Positions 45,601 to 54,364 of a stretch of 64,000 bases of DNA are shown in pieces (the stretch's first letter is position 1; each line of letters begins with the position of its first letter). The DNA lies in the NCBI RefSeq assembly GCF_000737705.1, contig NZ_JPRH01000009.1, positions 87,308 to 151,307 of the forward strand, in the 5' to 3' direction. The notes under the pieces are model-generated. The model saw only the letters and a list, made by a program, of their open reading frames with translations, was not told where the DNA came from and made no database searches. Source of the stretch: Chryseobacterium soli. Lineage in GTDB: Bacteria; Bacteroidota; Bacteroidia; Flavobacteriales; Weeksellaceae. The translations under genes and the position numbers were made by a program.

Positions 45601-47082
45601 GTAACGAATAACGTAAGTTATATTGTAAGATATAGAGTTCAGGGACCTCCTGCAGGAGCATGGACACAGGTATATGCTTCAACGCTTTTAGGAAATATTC
45701 CTCTTAACGTAACAGGTTTAACTCCTGCCACTATTTATGACGTTCAGATTGCAGCTATCTGTGGTGATGTTATAGGTACATTTACTCCTATCAAGTCATT
45801 TACAACACGATGCGATCCAACGCCTCCAAACGTAACAATAAGTAATATTACAACAAACTCTGCATTGATTACGTGGGCACCGCTTGCAGCAAGTTCAACA
45901 TATATTATGAGATGGAGAAAAGTAGGAGATACAGGATGGCCTAATCCTTTAATCAATTTACCTGCAGCTCCGGCAAATACTTATACATTGGGAGGTTTAG
46001 ACCCATACACTAAATATGAAGTTCAGATCGCTAACCAATGTGTTGGAGAAACGACTCCGAACCCATATTCAAACCCTAAAGTATTTACGACTGAAAGAAC
46101 ATGTCAGCTTCCTCCTCCAGGATTGACTATCACTAATATTTCACCTACAACTGCTGAAATTGTTTGGGATCCTTTCCCAGGTGCAACGTATATGTTAAGA
46201 TATAGAAAAGTTGGAATTCCTAGCTGGACAAACATATCAACAGTAACTAATACGTATACGCTGACAGGACTTACTGAACTTACGAAATATGAAATGCAGG
46301 TGGTAAATATCTGTAACGGTACTCCTGGTACATATACCCCTCCTTACTTCTTTACTACACCTACAGTAATTTACTGTCAGATGTCTTCAGGAAGTTCTGC
46401 AGCAGAGTATATTTCTAAAGTAACAGTGAAGCCAAATGGTAAGCCTGTTATGGAAAATGTTTCAGGAGCTTCAAACTATACCAATTATACTGCAACTCCT
46501 GCCGCATTCATTGAATTGATTCAAGGATCTACCGGGAATGAAATTACTATCGAGAAAAAATGGGTAGGAAATAGCCAGGATGAAGGTATTGCGGTATGGA
46601 TTGACTTCAACAGAAACGGATATTTCGATATCAATGAAAGAGTATTCACTTCACCTCCAAATACTACAAGCCCTGTAACAGGAACATTCAGTGTGCCGGC
46701 AGATGCATTTGTAAGCATGACTGATTACAAATATGTAGTAATGAGAGTAGCAATGCAGAAAGGAAGTATTCCTGTAAACTGTACAAGCTTTGATAATGGA
46801 GAAGTTGAAGATTATACCGTAAGAATTTCTAAACAAGCGGTTCCTAATGCAACGAATCAAACTGATATCCTAATCTATCCTAATCCTGTAAGTACAGTAT
46901 TATATGTGAAGAATATCAGCAAGAGAGCGAATTACAAAATATACAATTCAGCTGGACAGATTATTGCAAGCGGTATTCTATTGAATAACCAGATCAACGT
47001 AAGTAAACTGATCAACGGAATTTATGTAATAGATATCGACGACAGCGGGAAAACCGTTCAGAAGAAATTTATCAAAGAATAA
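42649..47082 (+). CDS. Large T9SS cargo protein with six Fn3 and four GEVED repeats
   Basis: A 1477-residue protein with a signal peptide (ending KVYGQ) and an N-terminal beta-rich domain (about 25-210). It then alternates fibronectin III domains (each opening C-x(3-5)-PP, e.g. CTTAPPAGIAVGSITPTSA, ending EVQVATICGG) and GEVED domains (VWIDFNRNGIFE ... TWGEVEDYAV). The order is Fn3-GEVED-Fn3-GEVED-Fn3-GEVED-Fn3-Fn3-Fn3-GEVED, followed by a type A sorting domain (YPNPVSTVLYV ... KKFIKE). No catalytic motif is visible, so an adhesin or carbohydrate-binding surface role is likely. Repeats 1 and 2 are very similar at DNA level. Confidence 0.9.
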   Translation: MKKLFTSLILFLCLVHIGFVSKVYGQAGQIGTGTTSMVELPIYSYYGYNYSQQIYTAAEVSAAVGTATYITAIKFYVDSAVLPQTNYSDWVVYMGNTTQANFATTTSWVPSTSMTQVFAGTLPAITSGNWVTLQLSTPFLWNGTDNIVVGVDENTPSYSGYPGTGWGNYNAGTNRGILYYNDSTDPSPAAPPTASSRFDNIPRLQLVSVSLQPCTTAPPAGIAVGSITPTSANVSWTPSTGATYVVRYRPVSGGAWTNISVNTPLTGSQLISGLTEQTQYEVQVATICGGTQGAFSASSTFTTPAISYCSAGSTSTTIDGYIGQVAVNSTGAPSMVSNSGFSNYTDYSTDATRQVTLVRGSANNTVTVTKNWPGTQYSFTTGVWIDFNRNGIFEATERVLTSPSNTTSPVSVTFAVPSGAAVYGGNLTTRMRVGLAESSSVSACGTFTWGEVEDYAVKLIDLQACSATPPTNIGVNNLTPTSANVTWTAATGASYVVRYRQAPAGAWTTLPATAVLASNQLISGLSEQTQYEVQVATICGGTQGAFSTGVLFTTPAISYCTSASTSSTIDGFISNVTVTPTNSTVMISNSAFSNYTDYSTDATRLITLVRGSASNSISIAKSWPGTQYSFGTGVWIDFNRNGVFEASEQVLNSASNTTSPVTATFAVPSGAAVYGGILNTRMRVALRESATAAACGTFTWGEVEDYAVKLIDQPACTTAPPASLTLTNLTSTTVNVSWIGATNATYTIRWRVSPAGAWQTQTLAAGVSTYTITGLTEQTTYDVQVATKCGTSALGAYSPSSTFTTPPLSYCPMTGTGTNDFISNVTVTSSNLGVPPMSNTSVQTNYISYVTPATLITLDIGSQNNKISVAKGWTGATSNDAVTAWIDFNRNGVFETTEQILVSPANTTTPVNATFAVPAGAYSGALTTTMRVVLKRTSAPVICQNAINGEVEDYAVRLRPCSNITPNQPTIVPTHNSATISWTGVTNNVSYIVRYRVQGPPAGAWTQVYASTLLGNIPLNVTGLTPATIYDVQIAAICGDVIGTFTPIKSFTTRCDPTPPNVTISNITTNSALITWAPLAASSTYIMRWRKVGDTGWPNPLINLPAAPANTYTLGGLDPYTKYEVQIANQCVGETTPNPYSNPKVFTTERTCQLPPPGLTITNISPTTAEIVWDPFPGATYMLRYRKVGIPSWTNISTVTNTYTLTGLTELTKYEMQVVNICNGTPGTYTPPYFFTTPTVIYCQMSSGSSAAEYISKVTVKPNGKPVMENVSGASNYTNYTATPAAFIELIQGSTGNEITIEKKWVGNSQDEGIAVWIDFNRNGYFDINERVFTSPPNTTSPVTGTFSVPADAFVSMTDYKYVVMRVAMQKGSIPVNCTSFDNGEVEDYTVRISKQAVPNATNQTDILIYPNPVSTVLYVKNISKRANYKIYNSAGQIIASGILLNNQINVSKLINGIYVIDIDDSGKTVQKKFIKE
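43477..43517 (+). repeat. 41-base exact direct repeat, copy 1
   Basis: The segment from CAAACTCAATATGAAG to TTTGTGGTGG is identical to 44230-44270, inside the first and second Fn3 domains of the large T9SS protein. Confidence 0.9.
44230..44270 (+). repeat. 41-base exact direct repeat, copy 2
   Basis: Identical to 43477-43517. The 753-base offset corresponds to one whole Fn3-GEVED module (251 codons). Confidence 0.9.
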
Positions 47083-47414
47083 TATTTAAATTTCCAATAG
47101 AATAAGCCCTCAGTAATGAGGGCTTATTTTTTACAATAAAGGTCCCTTACAGCAAGTTAAGGTCCCTTTTTAATTTGGGAACACTTGCATTTGTTCATAA
47201 GATATTTGACGTTCTAATGAAGCTCTATTCAACTTAATATTAATGAAAGGAGCCCTTAATAAAAAGACTTTGCGAATCACGGTTAATACCAATGAAAAAC
47301 AGGTTAGAATCATCTTAGAACAGAAGATTCTTTTCAAAAAAATAAGCTCTCAGAAATGAGAGCTTATTTTTATTAGTAGTAAAACAATTAGAAAAAGATT
47401 CTAATGATTTTTAT
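47083..47414. other. Intergenic region bounded by two related terminators
   Basis: A terminator hairpin at 47101-47134 (AATAAGCCCTCA/TGAGGGCTTATT) ends the T9SS gene. A similar one at 47338-47372 (AATAAGCTCTCA/TGAGAGCTTATT) ends coaE on the minus strand and can work both ways. The 200 bases between hold two GGTCCCTT motifs (near 47140 and 47160) and a doubtful 38-codon ORF from 47244. I see no supported gene. Confidence 0.6.
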
Positions 47415-48044
47415 TTATTCAATACTGAAAATCATCAGTTCAGTTTGTTCCTTTAAATCCTCCAGATTGGTGTTGTTATAGATTACACAGTCTGCCATTT
47501 TTAATTTATCTTTTTCAGGCATTTGTTTTTCCATAACAGCTTCCACTTCCCGATAGGTTTTGTGGTCTCTGTCCATCACCCTTTTTATTCTGATATTGTC
47601 TTCTGCTGTTACCAGAAGAGACTTATAGCATTGGCGGTTCAGTTTTAGTTCAAATAATAAAGCAGTCTCTTTAAAAACCAAATATTTAGTTTGTTTCTGT
47701 ACCCATTCTTCAAAATCTATTCTTACAGCCGGATGAATGATTTCATTCAGTTGATGAAGCATATCTTTGTCATTGAAGACTTTTTCTGCTACCCATTTCC
47801 GGTTATAAATTCCATTTTCATCATAGGACTCTTCTCCTAAAAGTTCTTTTATTTTAGCCTTTAGATCTTCATTGTCATTCACAATGGTTTTCGCCCGGTC
47901 ATCCGAATAATAAACCGGAAATCCGAATTCTTCAATATAGTGGGCAACGGTTGTCTTTCCTGAACCAATTCCACCGGTTAATCCAATAATCTTGGATGCT
48001 GGTTCCGGTTCAGCTTTCTTTGTTTCTGAGTGTAATTCTTCCAT
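47415..48044 (-). CDS. coaE: Dephospho-CoA kinase
   Basis: A 209-residue P-loop kinase. The ATP-binding GGIGSGKT is at 24-31 after a short Glu/Lys-rich N-terminal extension, then GFPVYYSDDRAK, HPAVR, and RVMDRDHKT. It phosphorylates dephospho-CoA in the last step of CoA synthesis. It is the last gene of the ruvB-paiB-MBL-coaE operon (9-base gap upstream) and is followed by a hairpin terminator. Confidence 0.93.
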   Translation of the reverse strand: MEELHSETKKAEPEPASKIIGLTGGIGSGKTTVAHYIEEFGFPVYYSDDRAKTIVNDNEDLKAKIKELLGEESYDENGIYNRKWVAEKVFNDKDMLHQLNEIIHPAVRIDFEEWVQKQTKYLVFKETALLFELKLNRQCYKSLLVTAEDNIRIKRVMDRDHKTYREVEAVMEKQMPEKDKLKMADCVIYNNTNLEDLKEQTELMIFSIE

Positions 48045-48053
48045 ACCTAAAAA

Positions 48054-48920
48054 TTAATATCCAAAAACATCATTAAAGCTATAGGTTTCATTCAGTCTTA
48101 CTCCCTTTTCAGTCATTTTAAGACTGGCCAGTTCGTTGTGTGCATCATGCTCAAAAAATAAGAGATATTCATTGTCAACACATTGTTTCAGAAATTTCCC
48201 TTTCTCTTCCATAGTCAAAAGAGGACGAGTATCATATCCCATAACATATACCTGATTGATATGTCCTGCAGTAGGAATAAGATCTGCGGCAAAAACAATT
48301 GTTTTTTCCTGGTATTGAATCACCGGAAGCATTTGTTTTTCCGTGTGCCCGTCAACGAAAATAACGTCCATTTTCAGGTCTGGAGCGAAACCGTAATTTC
48401 CTGTCGCAGGAAGCGGTAAAAATTGTAGCTGCCCACTTTCCTGTATCGGAATAATATTTTCTTTCAGAAAGCTTGCTTTTTCTCTGGGATTAGGCTCTGT
48501 AGCCCATTGCCAGTGATTTTCATTAGTCCAGAAATGAGCATTTTTAAATGCAGGTCTGTAGCCTGTTTTATCATCATTCCATTCAATAGCTCCACCACAG
48601 TGGTCAAAATGAAGATGCGTTAAAAATACATCGGTAATATCTTCTTTTACAAAACCATATTTTTTTAAATTCTTGTCCAGATTATCATCTCCCCAAAGAG
48701 AGTAGTGGCCAAAGAATTTTTCATCCTGTTTGTTTCCAAGACCGCAATCTACAAGGATTAGCTTCTTGCCGTCCTCAATAAGCAGGGAACGGGTTCCAAG
48801 GTCAATTAGATTTTTTTCGTCTGCTGGGTTAGTTTTCTCCCACAGACTCTTCGGGACGACTCCGAACATTGCGCCGCCGTCCAGCTTAAATTTTCCACAT
48901 TGTATTGGATATAGTTTCAT
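48054..48920 (-). CDS. MBL-fold metallo-hydrolase
   Basis: A 288-residue metallo-beta-lactamase-fold protein. The zinc motif THLHFDHCGG is at about 101-110, with further ligands in FVDGHTEKQMLP, FAADLIPTAGHI and the FEHDAH near residue 256. It resembles lactonase/AHL-lactonase-like hydrolases, but the substrate is not assigned. It lies in the ruvB operon between paiB and coaE. Confidence 0.88.
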   Translation of the reverse strand: MKLYPIQCGKFKLDGGAMFGVVPKSLWEKTNPADEKNLIDLGTRSLLIEDGKKLILVDCGLGNKQDEKFFGHYSLWGDDNLDKNLKKYGFVKEDITDVFLTHLHFDHCGGAIEWNDDKTGYRPAFKNAHFWTNENHWQWATEPNPREKASFLKENIIPIQESGQLQFLPLPATGNYGFAPDLKMDVIFVDGHTEKQMLPVIQYQEKTIVFAADLIPTAGHINQVYVMGYDTRPLLTMEEKGKFLKQCVDNEYLLFFEHDAHNELASLKMTEKGVRLNETYSFNDVFGY

Positions 48921-48938
48921 AGGTATATTTTGTTGAAT

Positions 48939-49550
48939 TTATTTCTTAATTAATTTCATTTTTTCTGCAATCTTTCTCGCATCATCATCCGCATTTTCAA
49001 GATGGGAAATAATGTTTTGAAAGTCATTCTCTTTTCTGTTCTGAGAAAGTTTTTGCTTGATAAATATTTCAGTTGGTATTATTTTTAACCCGAAAGAGCC
49101 CTTCATCTCCTTTTCTACAAATTCCTTTCCCATGTCTTTCACCATCATTGGACACTGCTGAAAATTTTCATACTTTGATGTTAACTTTTCAAGATGGCTG
49201 TAAAGCTCGTCATGATTCATCAGTTCCACTGTTCCGTAGATTTGTACAGCTTCATAGTTCCAGGTGGAAACATTGATATGATCATACCAGCTGCTTGAAA
49301 TATAAGTATGGGCTCCTAGGAAGTCACAAAGAACTTCATCTCCGTTCTGTAAAGCTTTCGCTTGCGGATTTGCCCGGGAAATATGACTTTCCAGGTGAAT
49401 TTTTTCAGGATTATCTTCATTGAGCATCATCATTGCATGGGTAGCTCTGATTTTCCCCAGTGAAGAGATGAGTAGTGCAAATGAATTTTCACTGATGATT
49501 TCTTTCATCAGTTGATAATCATCGCTTCTGTATATTTTAGGGACGAACAT
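48939..49550 (-). CDS. FMN-binding split-barrel protein of the PaiB family
   Basis: A 203-residue protein matching PaiB-type FMN-binding negative transcriptional regulators: MFVPKIYRSDDYQLMKEII at the start, then LESHISRANPQAKAL, then AHTYISSSWYDH and the late GSFGLKIIPTEIFIKQKLSQN. Bacillus PaiB affects sporulation and protease genes; here the role may be enzymatic rather than regulatory. It starts 6 bases after ruvB. Confidence 0.87.
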   Translation of the reverse strand: MFVPKIYRSDDYQLMKEIISENSFALLISSLGKIRATHAMMMLNEDNPEKIHLESHISRANPQAKALQNGDEVLCDFLGAHTYISSSWYDHINVSTWNYEAVQIYGTVELMNHDELYSHLEKLTSKYENFQQCPMMVKDMGKEFVEKEMKGSFGLKIIPTEIFIKQKLSQNRKENDFQNIISHLENADDDARKIAEKMKLIKK

Positions 49551-49556
49551 ATAATT

Positions 49557-50579
49557 TTAAAATAATTCTCCTGGGGTTTTGGGTCTTGTAATATTCAAAT
49601 GCTGATAGGCTTTATCTGTTACTTCCCTTCCTCTGGGAGTACGAATGATAAATCCTTCCTGAATAAGAAAAGGTTCGTAGACTTCTTCCAGTGTTTCAGG
49701 ATTTTCAGCGATAGAAGTTGCCAAAGCAGAAATTCCTACCGGTTTTCCTTTAAAGTTTTCAATCATGACACGCATGATTTTATTATCCATTTCATCCAGA
49801 CCGAATTCATCCACATTCAGAGAATCCAGTGCATATTTGGTGATGTTGATTTCAATTTCTCCATTTCCTTTGATCTCTGCAAAATCACGTACCCTTCTTA
49901 AAAGAGCATTGGCAATTCTGGGAGTTCCACGGCTTCTTCTTGCAATTTCAATAGCAGCATCCTCATAGATCTTTACTCCTAATACTCTTGAACTTCTTTG
50001 GATAATAGTGGAGATAAGCTCTACAGAATAATATTCAAGTCTGCTCTGAATACCAAATCTGGCGAGCATAGGCTTGGTAAGCATACCACTTCGCGTAGTT
50101 GCTCCCACTAAAGTAAAAGGATTCAGTCCGATTTGAACACTTCTTGCATTGGGACCGCTTTCCAGCATGATATCAATCTTATAATCTTCCATCGCAGAAT
50201 ATAAATATTCTTCTACAACAGGAGAAAGACGATGGATCTCATCAATAAAGAGAACATCGTTTTCTTCAAGATTCGTTAAAAGACCGGCTAAGCTGCCGGG
50301 TTTATCTAAAACAGGTCCGGAAGTGATCTTGCAGCCTACACCAAGCTCATTAGCGATGATATTGGCCAAAGTTGTCTTACCTAGCCCTGGCGGGCCGTGC
50401 AGCAGCACATGATCCAGAGCTCCGCCACGTCTTTTCGCAGCCGTAACGAATACTTCAAGATTTTCTAAGGTTTTTCTTTGTCCAGCAAAATCTTTAAAGC
50501 TCTGCGGGCGAATTTGTTCCTCCTGCATGAGCTCCTCGTGCGAGTAGTTTTCCCTATCTGGATGTAAAAAATCAGGCAT
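49557..50579 (-). CDS. ruvB: Holliday junction branch migration helicase RuvB
   Basis: A 340-residue AAA+ ATPase. It has RPQSFKDFAGQ near the start, Walker A GPPGLGKTT (62-70), Walker B FIDEIHRL (111-118), a sensor in VGATTRSGML, the arginine-finger region ARFGIQSRLEYY, and a C-terminal winged helix (GFIIRTPRGREVT). It drives branch migration with RuvA. It is the first gene of a four-gene operon. Confidence 0.97.
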   Translation of the reverse strand: MPDFLHPDRENYSHEELMQEEQIRPQSFKDFAGQRKTLENLEVFVTAAKRRGGALDHVLLHGPPGLGKTTLANIIANELGVGCKITSGPVLDKPGSLAGLLTNLEENDVLFIDEIHRLSPVVEEYLYSAMEDYKIDIMLESGPNARSVQIGLNPFTLVGATTRSGMLTKPMLARFGIQSRLEYYSVELISTIIQRSSRVLGVKIYEDAAIEIARRSRGTPRIANALLRRVRDFAEIKGNGEIEINITKYALDSLNVDEFGLDEMDNKIMRVMIENFKGKPVGISALATSIAENPETLEEVYEPFLIQEGFIIRTPRGREVTDKAYQHLNITRPKTPGELF

Positions 50580-50598
50580 TAATTCATTTCATTTACCT

Positions 50599-50606
50599 CA
50601 AAGATA
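50599..50606 (-). promoter_or_regulatory. -7 element of the ruvB operon (TATCTTTG)
   Basis: A consensus TAnnTTTG match on the minus strand, 20 bases before the ruvB start. Confidence 0.5.
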
Positions 50607-50760
50607 GGAAATTTAGACTTAGGTTGAGGTAGAGGCGGAAAAAAGGTGAAGACCGGATCTTAACCTAAGGAAAAGCTTGAGATAAAAGATATTTTTGAGT
50701 ATTTTTGACAGAGAAAATCTAAGCTGAATACGCTTTAGGCATAAATCTTACGACTACCAC

Positions 50761-51984
50761 ATGAAATTAATAGGACCATTTAAGCAAATTGTAACCCTTG
50801 CGAACCTTCCGTTAAGAGGAAAATTATCAGATGAACAACTTGAAATCATCATTGATGGTGGAATTTTAATTGAAAATAATACCATCCAAAAAGTAGGTAA
50901 TTTTATTGCATTACAATCTGAAAATCCAGGCCTGGAAATTGAAACCATAGAAGGAGAGCAGATTGTTCTTCCGGCCTTTGTAGACTCTCATACCCATATT
51001 TGTTTTGGAGGAAACCGTGCCAATGATTTTGCCATGAGAAATGCAGGGAAAACGTATCTGGAAATTGCTGAGAGCGGCGGTGGGATATGGAGTTCTGTAC
51101 AGCATACGAGAAATGCTTCTGAAGAAGAATTATTATCAACACTTTTACAAAGGATAGATTTCCTGATTTCCCTGGGAATTACCACCATTGAAGTAAAAAG
51201 TGGCTACGGACTGGACGTGGAAAATGAGCTTAAAATGCTCAGAATAATAAAAAAAGCACAGGAAAAAACGAAAGCGACTTTAGTTCCTACCTGTCTTTCT
51301 GCCCATTTGAAGCCCAGAGATTTTGAAGGAAGCAATCAGGAATATTTAGAGTATATCATCACAGAAATTTTACCCAAAGTAAAAGAAGAAAAACTTGCAG
51401 GACGTGTAGATATTTTTATTGAAAAATCTGCATTTCAGCCTGAAGAAAGTAAAGCTTTTCTTCTTAAAACTAAAGACTTAGGTTTTGAAATTACGGTTCA
51501 TGCAGATCAGTTTACCCCGGGAAGTTCAAGGATTGCCGTTGAGGTTGGTGCTCAATCTGCAGATCATTTAGAAGCAACGATTGATGAGGATATAGAATTT
51601 CTTGCCCAATCAAACACTGTAGCAACAGCATTGCCGGGAGCAAGTTTGGGATTAGGTGAAAAATTTACACCGGCCCGAAAATTACTGGACGCAGGAGCAA
51701 TTCTTGCCATAGCCAGTGACTGGAACCCAGGTTCCGCACCGATGGGTAATTTGATAACCCAGGCTTCTATTTTAGCGACCTTTCAAAAATTATCCACTGC
51801 AGAAGTTATTGCAGGAATCACTTTCCGTTCGGCATATGCGCTGGGATTAACAGACAGAGGAAGGTTAGAAAACGGATTAAAAGCAGATTTTGTAACGTTC
51901 AAAACAGATAATTTTCAGAATGTACTCTACAACCAGGGAAGTTTGACTGCTGAAAATATTTATATTGATGGAAATAAAGTGTAA
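50761..51984 (+). CDS. hutI: Imidazolonepropionase
   Basis: A 407-residue amidohydrolase. Zinc ligands His77 and His79 are in PAFVDSHTHICFGG, KSGYGLDVENELKML lies in the substrate region, a His ligand is in ITVHADQF, and the catalytic Asp is in IASDWNPGS. It opens imidazolone-5-propionate to formiminoglutamate in histidine breakdown. hutG lies 1.3 kb downstream on the same strand, separated by the broken GLPGLI gene; hutH and hutU are not in the window. Confidence 0.95.
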   Translation: MKLIGPFKQIVTLANLPLRGKLSDEQLEIIIDGGILIENNTIQKVGNFIALQSENPGLEIETIEGEQIVLPAFVDSHTHICFGGNRANDFAMRNAGKTYLEIAESGGGIWSSVQHTRNASEEELLSTLLQRIDFLISLGITTIEVKSGYGLDVENELKMLRIIKKAQEKTKATLVPTCLSAHLKPRDFEGSNQEYLEYIITEILPKVKEEKLAGRVDIFIEKSAFQPEESKAFLLKTKDLGFEITVHADQFTPGSSRIAVEVGAQSADHLEATIDEDIEFLAQSNTVATALPGASLGLGEKFTPARKLLDAGAILAIASDWNPGSAPMGNLITQASILATFQKLSTAEVIAGITFRSAYALGLTDRGRLENGLKADFVTFKTDNFQNVLYNQGSLTAENIYIDGNKV

Positions 51985-52062
51985 ACTCAATTTGAATAAC
52001 AGGAATTCAATAGAAAGAGATCCTCTTTCGTTGGAATGACCATACAATAGGCTTTATTAAAA

Positions 52063-52100
52063 ATCCCCCATTTCTTATTTTGAGAAATGAGGGATTTAAA
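52063..52100. terminator. Bidirectional terminator between hutI and the GLPGLI pseudogene
   Basis: AAATCCCCCATTTCT and AGAAATGAGGGATTT can pair with a bulge (about 52064-52098), with A and T tracts on the two sides. Confidence 0.65.
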
Positions 52101-52102
52101 AG

Positions 52103-52900
52103 TTAGTCTAAAAAATTATTAATACTTCTTATATTTTTTATGATCCTTTCTTCGCTGTCTTTTGGAGCAGGTCTGCCAAATGCAGTAAAGAAAGAACCTA
52201 AAGGATCATCCATTTTTTCCTTTCTTTTCTTATAAAATTTTTCATACGTGGTATCAATACCAAATGGAAGCTTTCCAATAGGTTTTTTAATTTTTTTTAA
52301 ACCCATTAATGTAAAATGAAAGTAATCTTTGGAATCATATGCTTCTAAAACCAGACCTGGTAGTCCTTTAAAAGTATATGGACCATCCTGAATGGGAATT
52401 TGCTCAGTATACCAAACTGTAATAAGCTTATTACCATATCTACTTGTCGCCTTCCTACAATGATATCCCTATATAATTTTTGTGTCATTTTCAATTTTCC
52501 ATGCAATTTTATCAGGAGCTGGAAAATTATAATGTTCTTTAGAAATTTCATCATAGATTGTTACTTTCCCCCCAGAATAGAGTACTTCCGGTTTAAATTT
52601 TGCAGTCGGAACTGATGAAGTATTAATTTCAATTCGCCCGTTAACTGGATTTGACGCGCTTTTTTCAACTGAAATCAAAGTCAAAGAATCTGCAATCTGC
52701 TTTTGATCACTTTTAAAAAGTGATATATGAGTGCCAATTAGAAGGGAAGCATTTTCTTTTTTCTGGGTATTTATATTTGCTGTATCTATCAAAAAAGTGA
52801 TCAAGTATTTGCATTCAATCTTAGAACTATCTATTTCTTGGGAAAAAAATTGAAGGGGTAAAAAAAATATTAGTAAGAAATACTTATAGAATAATTTCAT
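52103..52900 (-). pseudogene. GLPGLI family protein gene interrupted by an in-frame amber codon
   Basis: From the ATG at 52900 the frame encodes a signal peptide (ending LQFFSQ) and a GLPGLI-family N-terminal half. It meets TAG at 52471-52469 after 143 residues (ENDTKII-stop). The very same frame then continues without another stop for 121 codons: GYHCRKATSRYG, ITVWYTEQIPIQDGPYTFKGLPGLVLEAYD, to a natural stop at 52103. It includes the diagnostic (F)KGLPGL motif. No frameshift is needed, so a single base change explains the break. Total length without the stop (264 codons) fits this Bacteroidota family of secreted proteins of unknown function. Confidence 0.85.
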
Positions 52901-53300
52901 TGTTTAAAAAATTAATATGAACAGCTTGCCTTACCAGATTTATATTTAAAGTTCAAATATAAAAAATTTCAGCACTATGAAATTATTTTAAACTCATTAT
53001 CTTTACCATTAGAAAATGGATAATTTTACCACCATGAAGCTGGAGAAAAAGTATATAACCTAAAGGAAGAAATCACGTTATACAAAATAGAAAGTGAGAA
53101 TTCTGAAAAATAGATTTACACTCATTTTTAATAAAGGTTTTGAGTATTCTTGTACCAACCTATATTTTCCCTCTTTTATATCAAGCATGATAAAAAAATC
53201 TTATTATGTTAACTGCTTTTCCAGTCGATGAAATGTCATTTTATTATCCAAACAATATTAATTAGCTTTACTGGACATAACCCCAATTGAATTATAAAGA
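52901..53300. other. Gene-free stretch of about 400 bases before hutG
   Basis: AT-rich, with only short ORFs (for example a 15-codon one near 53018). I see no gene, repeat or clear hairpin. A TATCTTTACC near 53000 resembles a -7 box but has nothing convincing behind it. Confidence 0.5.
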
Positions 53301-54227
53301 ATGATTTCACAAAATATTTGGCAAGGCAGACTGGATGGAGAGGAACTTCTTTTCCACAGAATATTTCAACGAGTAAAAGAAGAAACCCATTACGATACTA
53401 TTTCAACGAATGATTACGTTTTACACGGTTTTGCCGTTGATGAGGGCGTGAGAAGGAATAAAGGAAGGTTAGGAGCCAAAGATGCACCGGATGTGATCAG
53501 AAAAAATATGTCTAATTTCCCGGTGATCCTTCCTGATTTTTCATTACTGGATTTTGGAAATTTGACGTGTGAAGATGGCGATTTGGAAACTACACAGAAC
53601 AACCTCGCAAAGAACGTGTCAAAAGTTCTTTTAAAAGGCGGAAAATCAATTGTGCTGGGTGGCGGACATGAAGTGACGTATGCCCATTATCTGGGAATCA
53701 GAACGGCATTTCCTGAACAAAAAATAGGGATTATTAATATTGATGCCCATTTTGATAACAGACAGCCCGAGAATGGAGTAGGAGCCAGCTCCGGAACGGG
53801 ATTCTGGCAGATTGCACAGGAAGGAGAGATCAATTCCCTGCATATAGGAATCCAGAGAAACTCCAATACACTGAAATTATTTGATACGGCCCATCAGCTT
53901 GGGATGAAGTACATTTTGGCCGACGAGTTATTTTTTGAAAATCTTCCATCCATTTATCAGCGTATCAATGATCTTTTGGAGACAGTAGATTTTGCCTATG
54001 TGACGGTTTGTATGGATGTGTTCAATGCGTCCATAGCCCCGGGAGTTTCGGCTTCGGCTTACAATGGGATTTTCGCAGATCCTACTTTCATGCATTTTTA
54101 CAGACATATTTTGAAAAGTGAAAAGATTGTCGCATTGGATGTGGCAGAAGTAAATCCTTCACTGGATATTCAGGAGAGAACAGCCAGACTAGCCGCATGT
54201 CTTGTGAATGAATGGTTTATGGTATGA
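53301..54227 (+). CDS. hutG: Formimidoylglutamase (ureohydrolase family)
   Basis: A 308-residue arginase-fold enzyme. The manganese-binding motifs are GGGHEVTYAH (His123), NIDAHFDNR (Asp148, His150, Asp152) and the late VCMDVFNASIAPGVSASAYNG. It hydrolyses formiminoglutamate to glutamate and formamide in histidine degradation. The agmatinase/arginase alternative is less likely given the nearby hutI. Confidence 0.88.
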   Translation: MISQNIWQGRLDGEELLFHRIFQRVKEETHYDTISTNDYVLHGFAVDEGVRRNKGRLGAKDAPDVIRKNMSNFPVILPDFSLLDFGNLTCEDGDLETTQNNLAKNVSKVLLKGGKSIVLGGGHEVTYAHYLGIRTAFPEQKIGIINIDAHFDNRQPENGVGASSGTGFWQIAQEGEINSLHIGIQRNSNTLKLFDTAHQLGMKYILADELFFENLPSIYQRINDLLETVDFAYVTVCMDVFNASIAPGVSASAYNGIFADPTFMHFYRHILKSEKIVALDVAEVNPSLDIQERTARLAACLVNEWFMV

Positions 54228-54364
54228 TCATAAAAAGTGGATCCTTTCGATAGAGAAAATCATTATTTTATATAGCAGTAAGGAACAAAATTTGTTGCCT
54301 TCAAGATGCTTTGTGAAAAGCATTCATAAATTCATTATTTTGAATTTAAAACAGAAATTATATT

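Noticed and set aside
47244..47360. 38-codon ORF between the T9SS gene and coaE
   Set aside because: It runs into the coaE terminator hairpin, with no recognised motif and no conservation evidence.
52345..52554. 69-codon minus-strand ORF with apparent start at 52554
   Set aside because: It is in another frame across the GLPGLI pseudogene; the GLPGL motif and continuous homology lie in the main frame.
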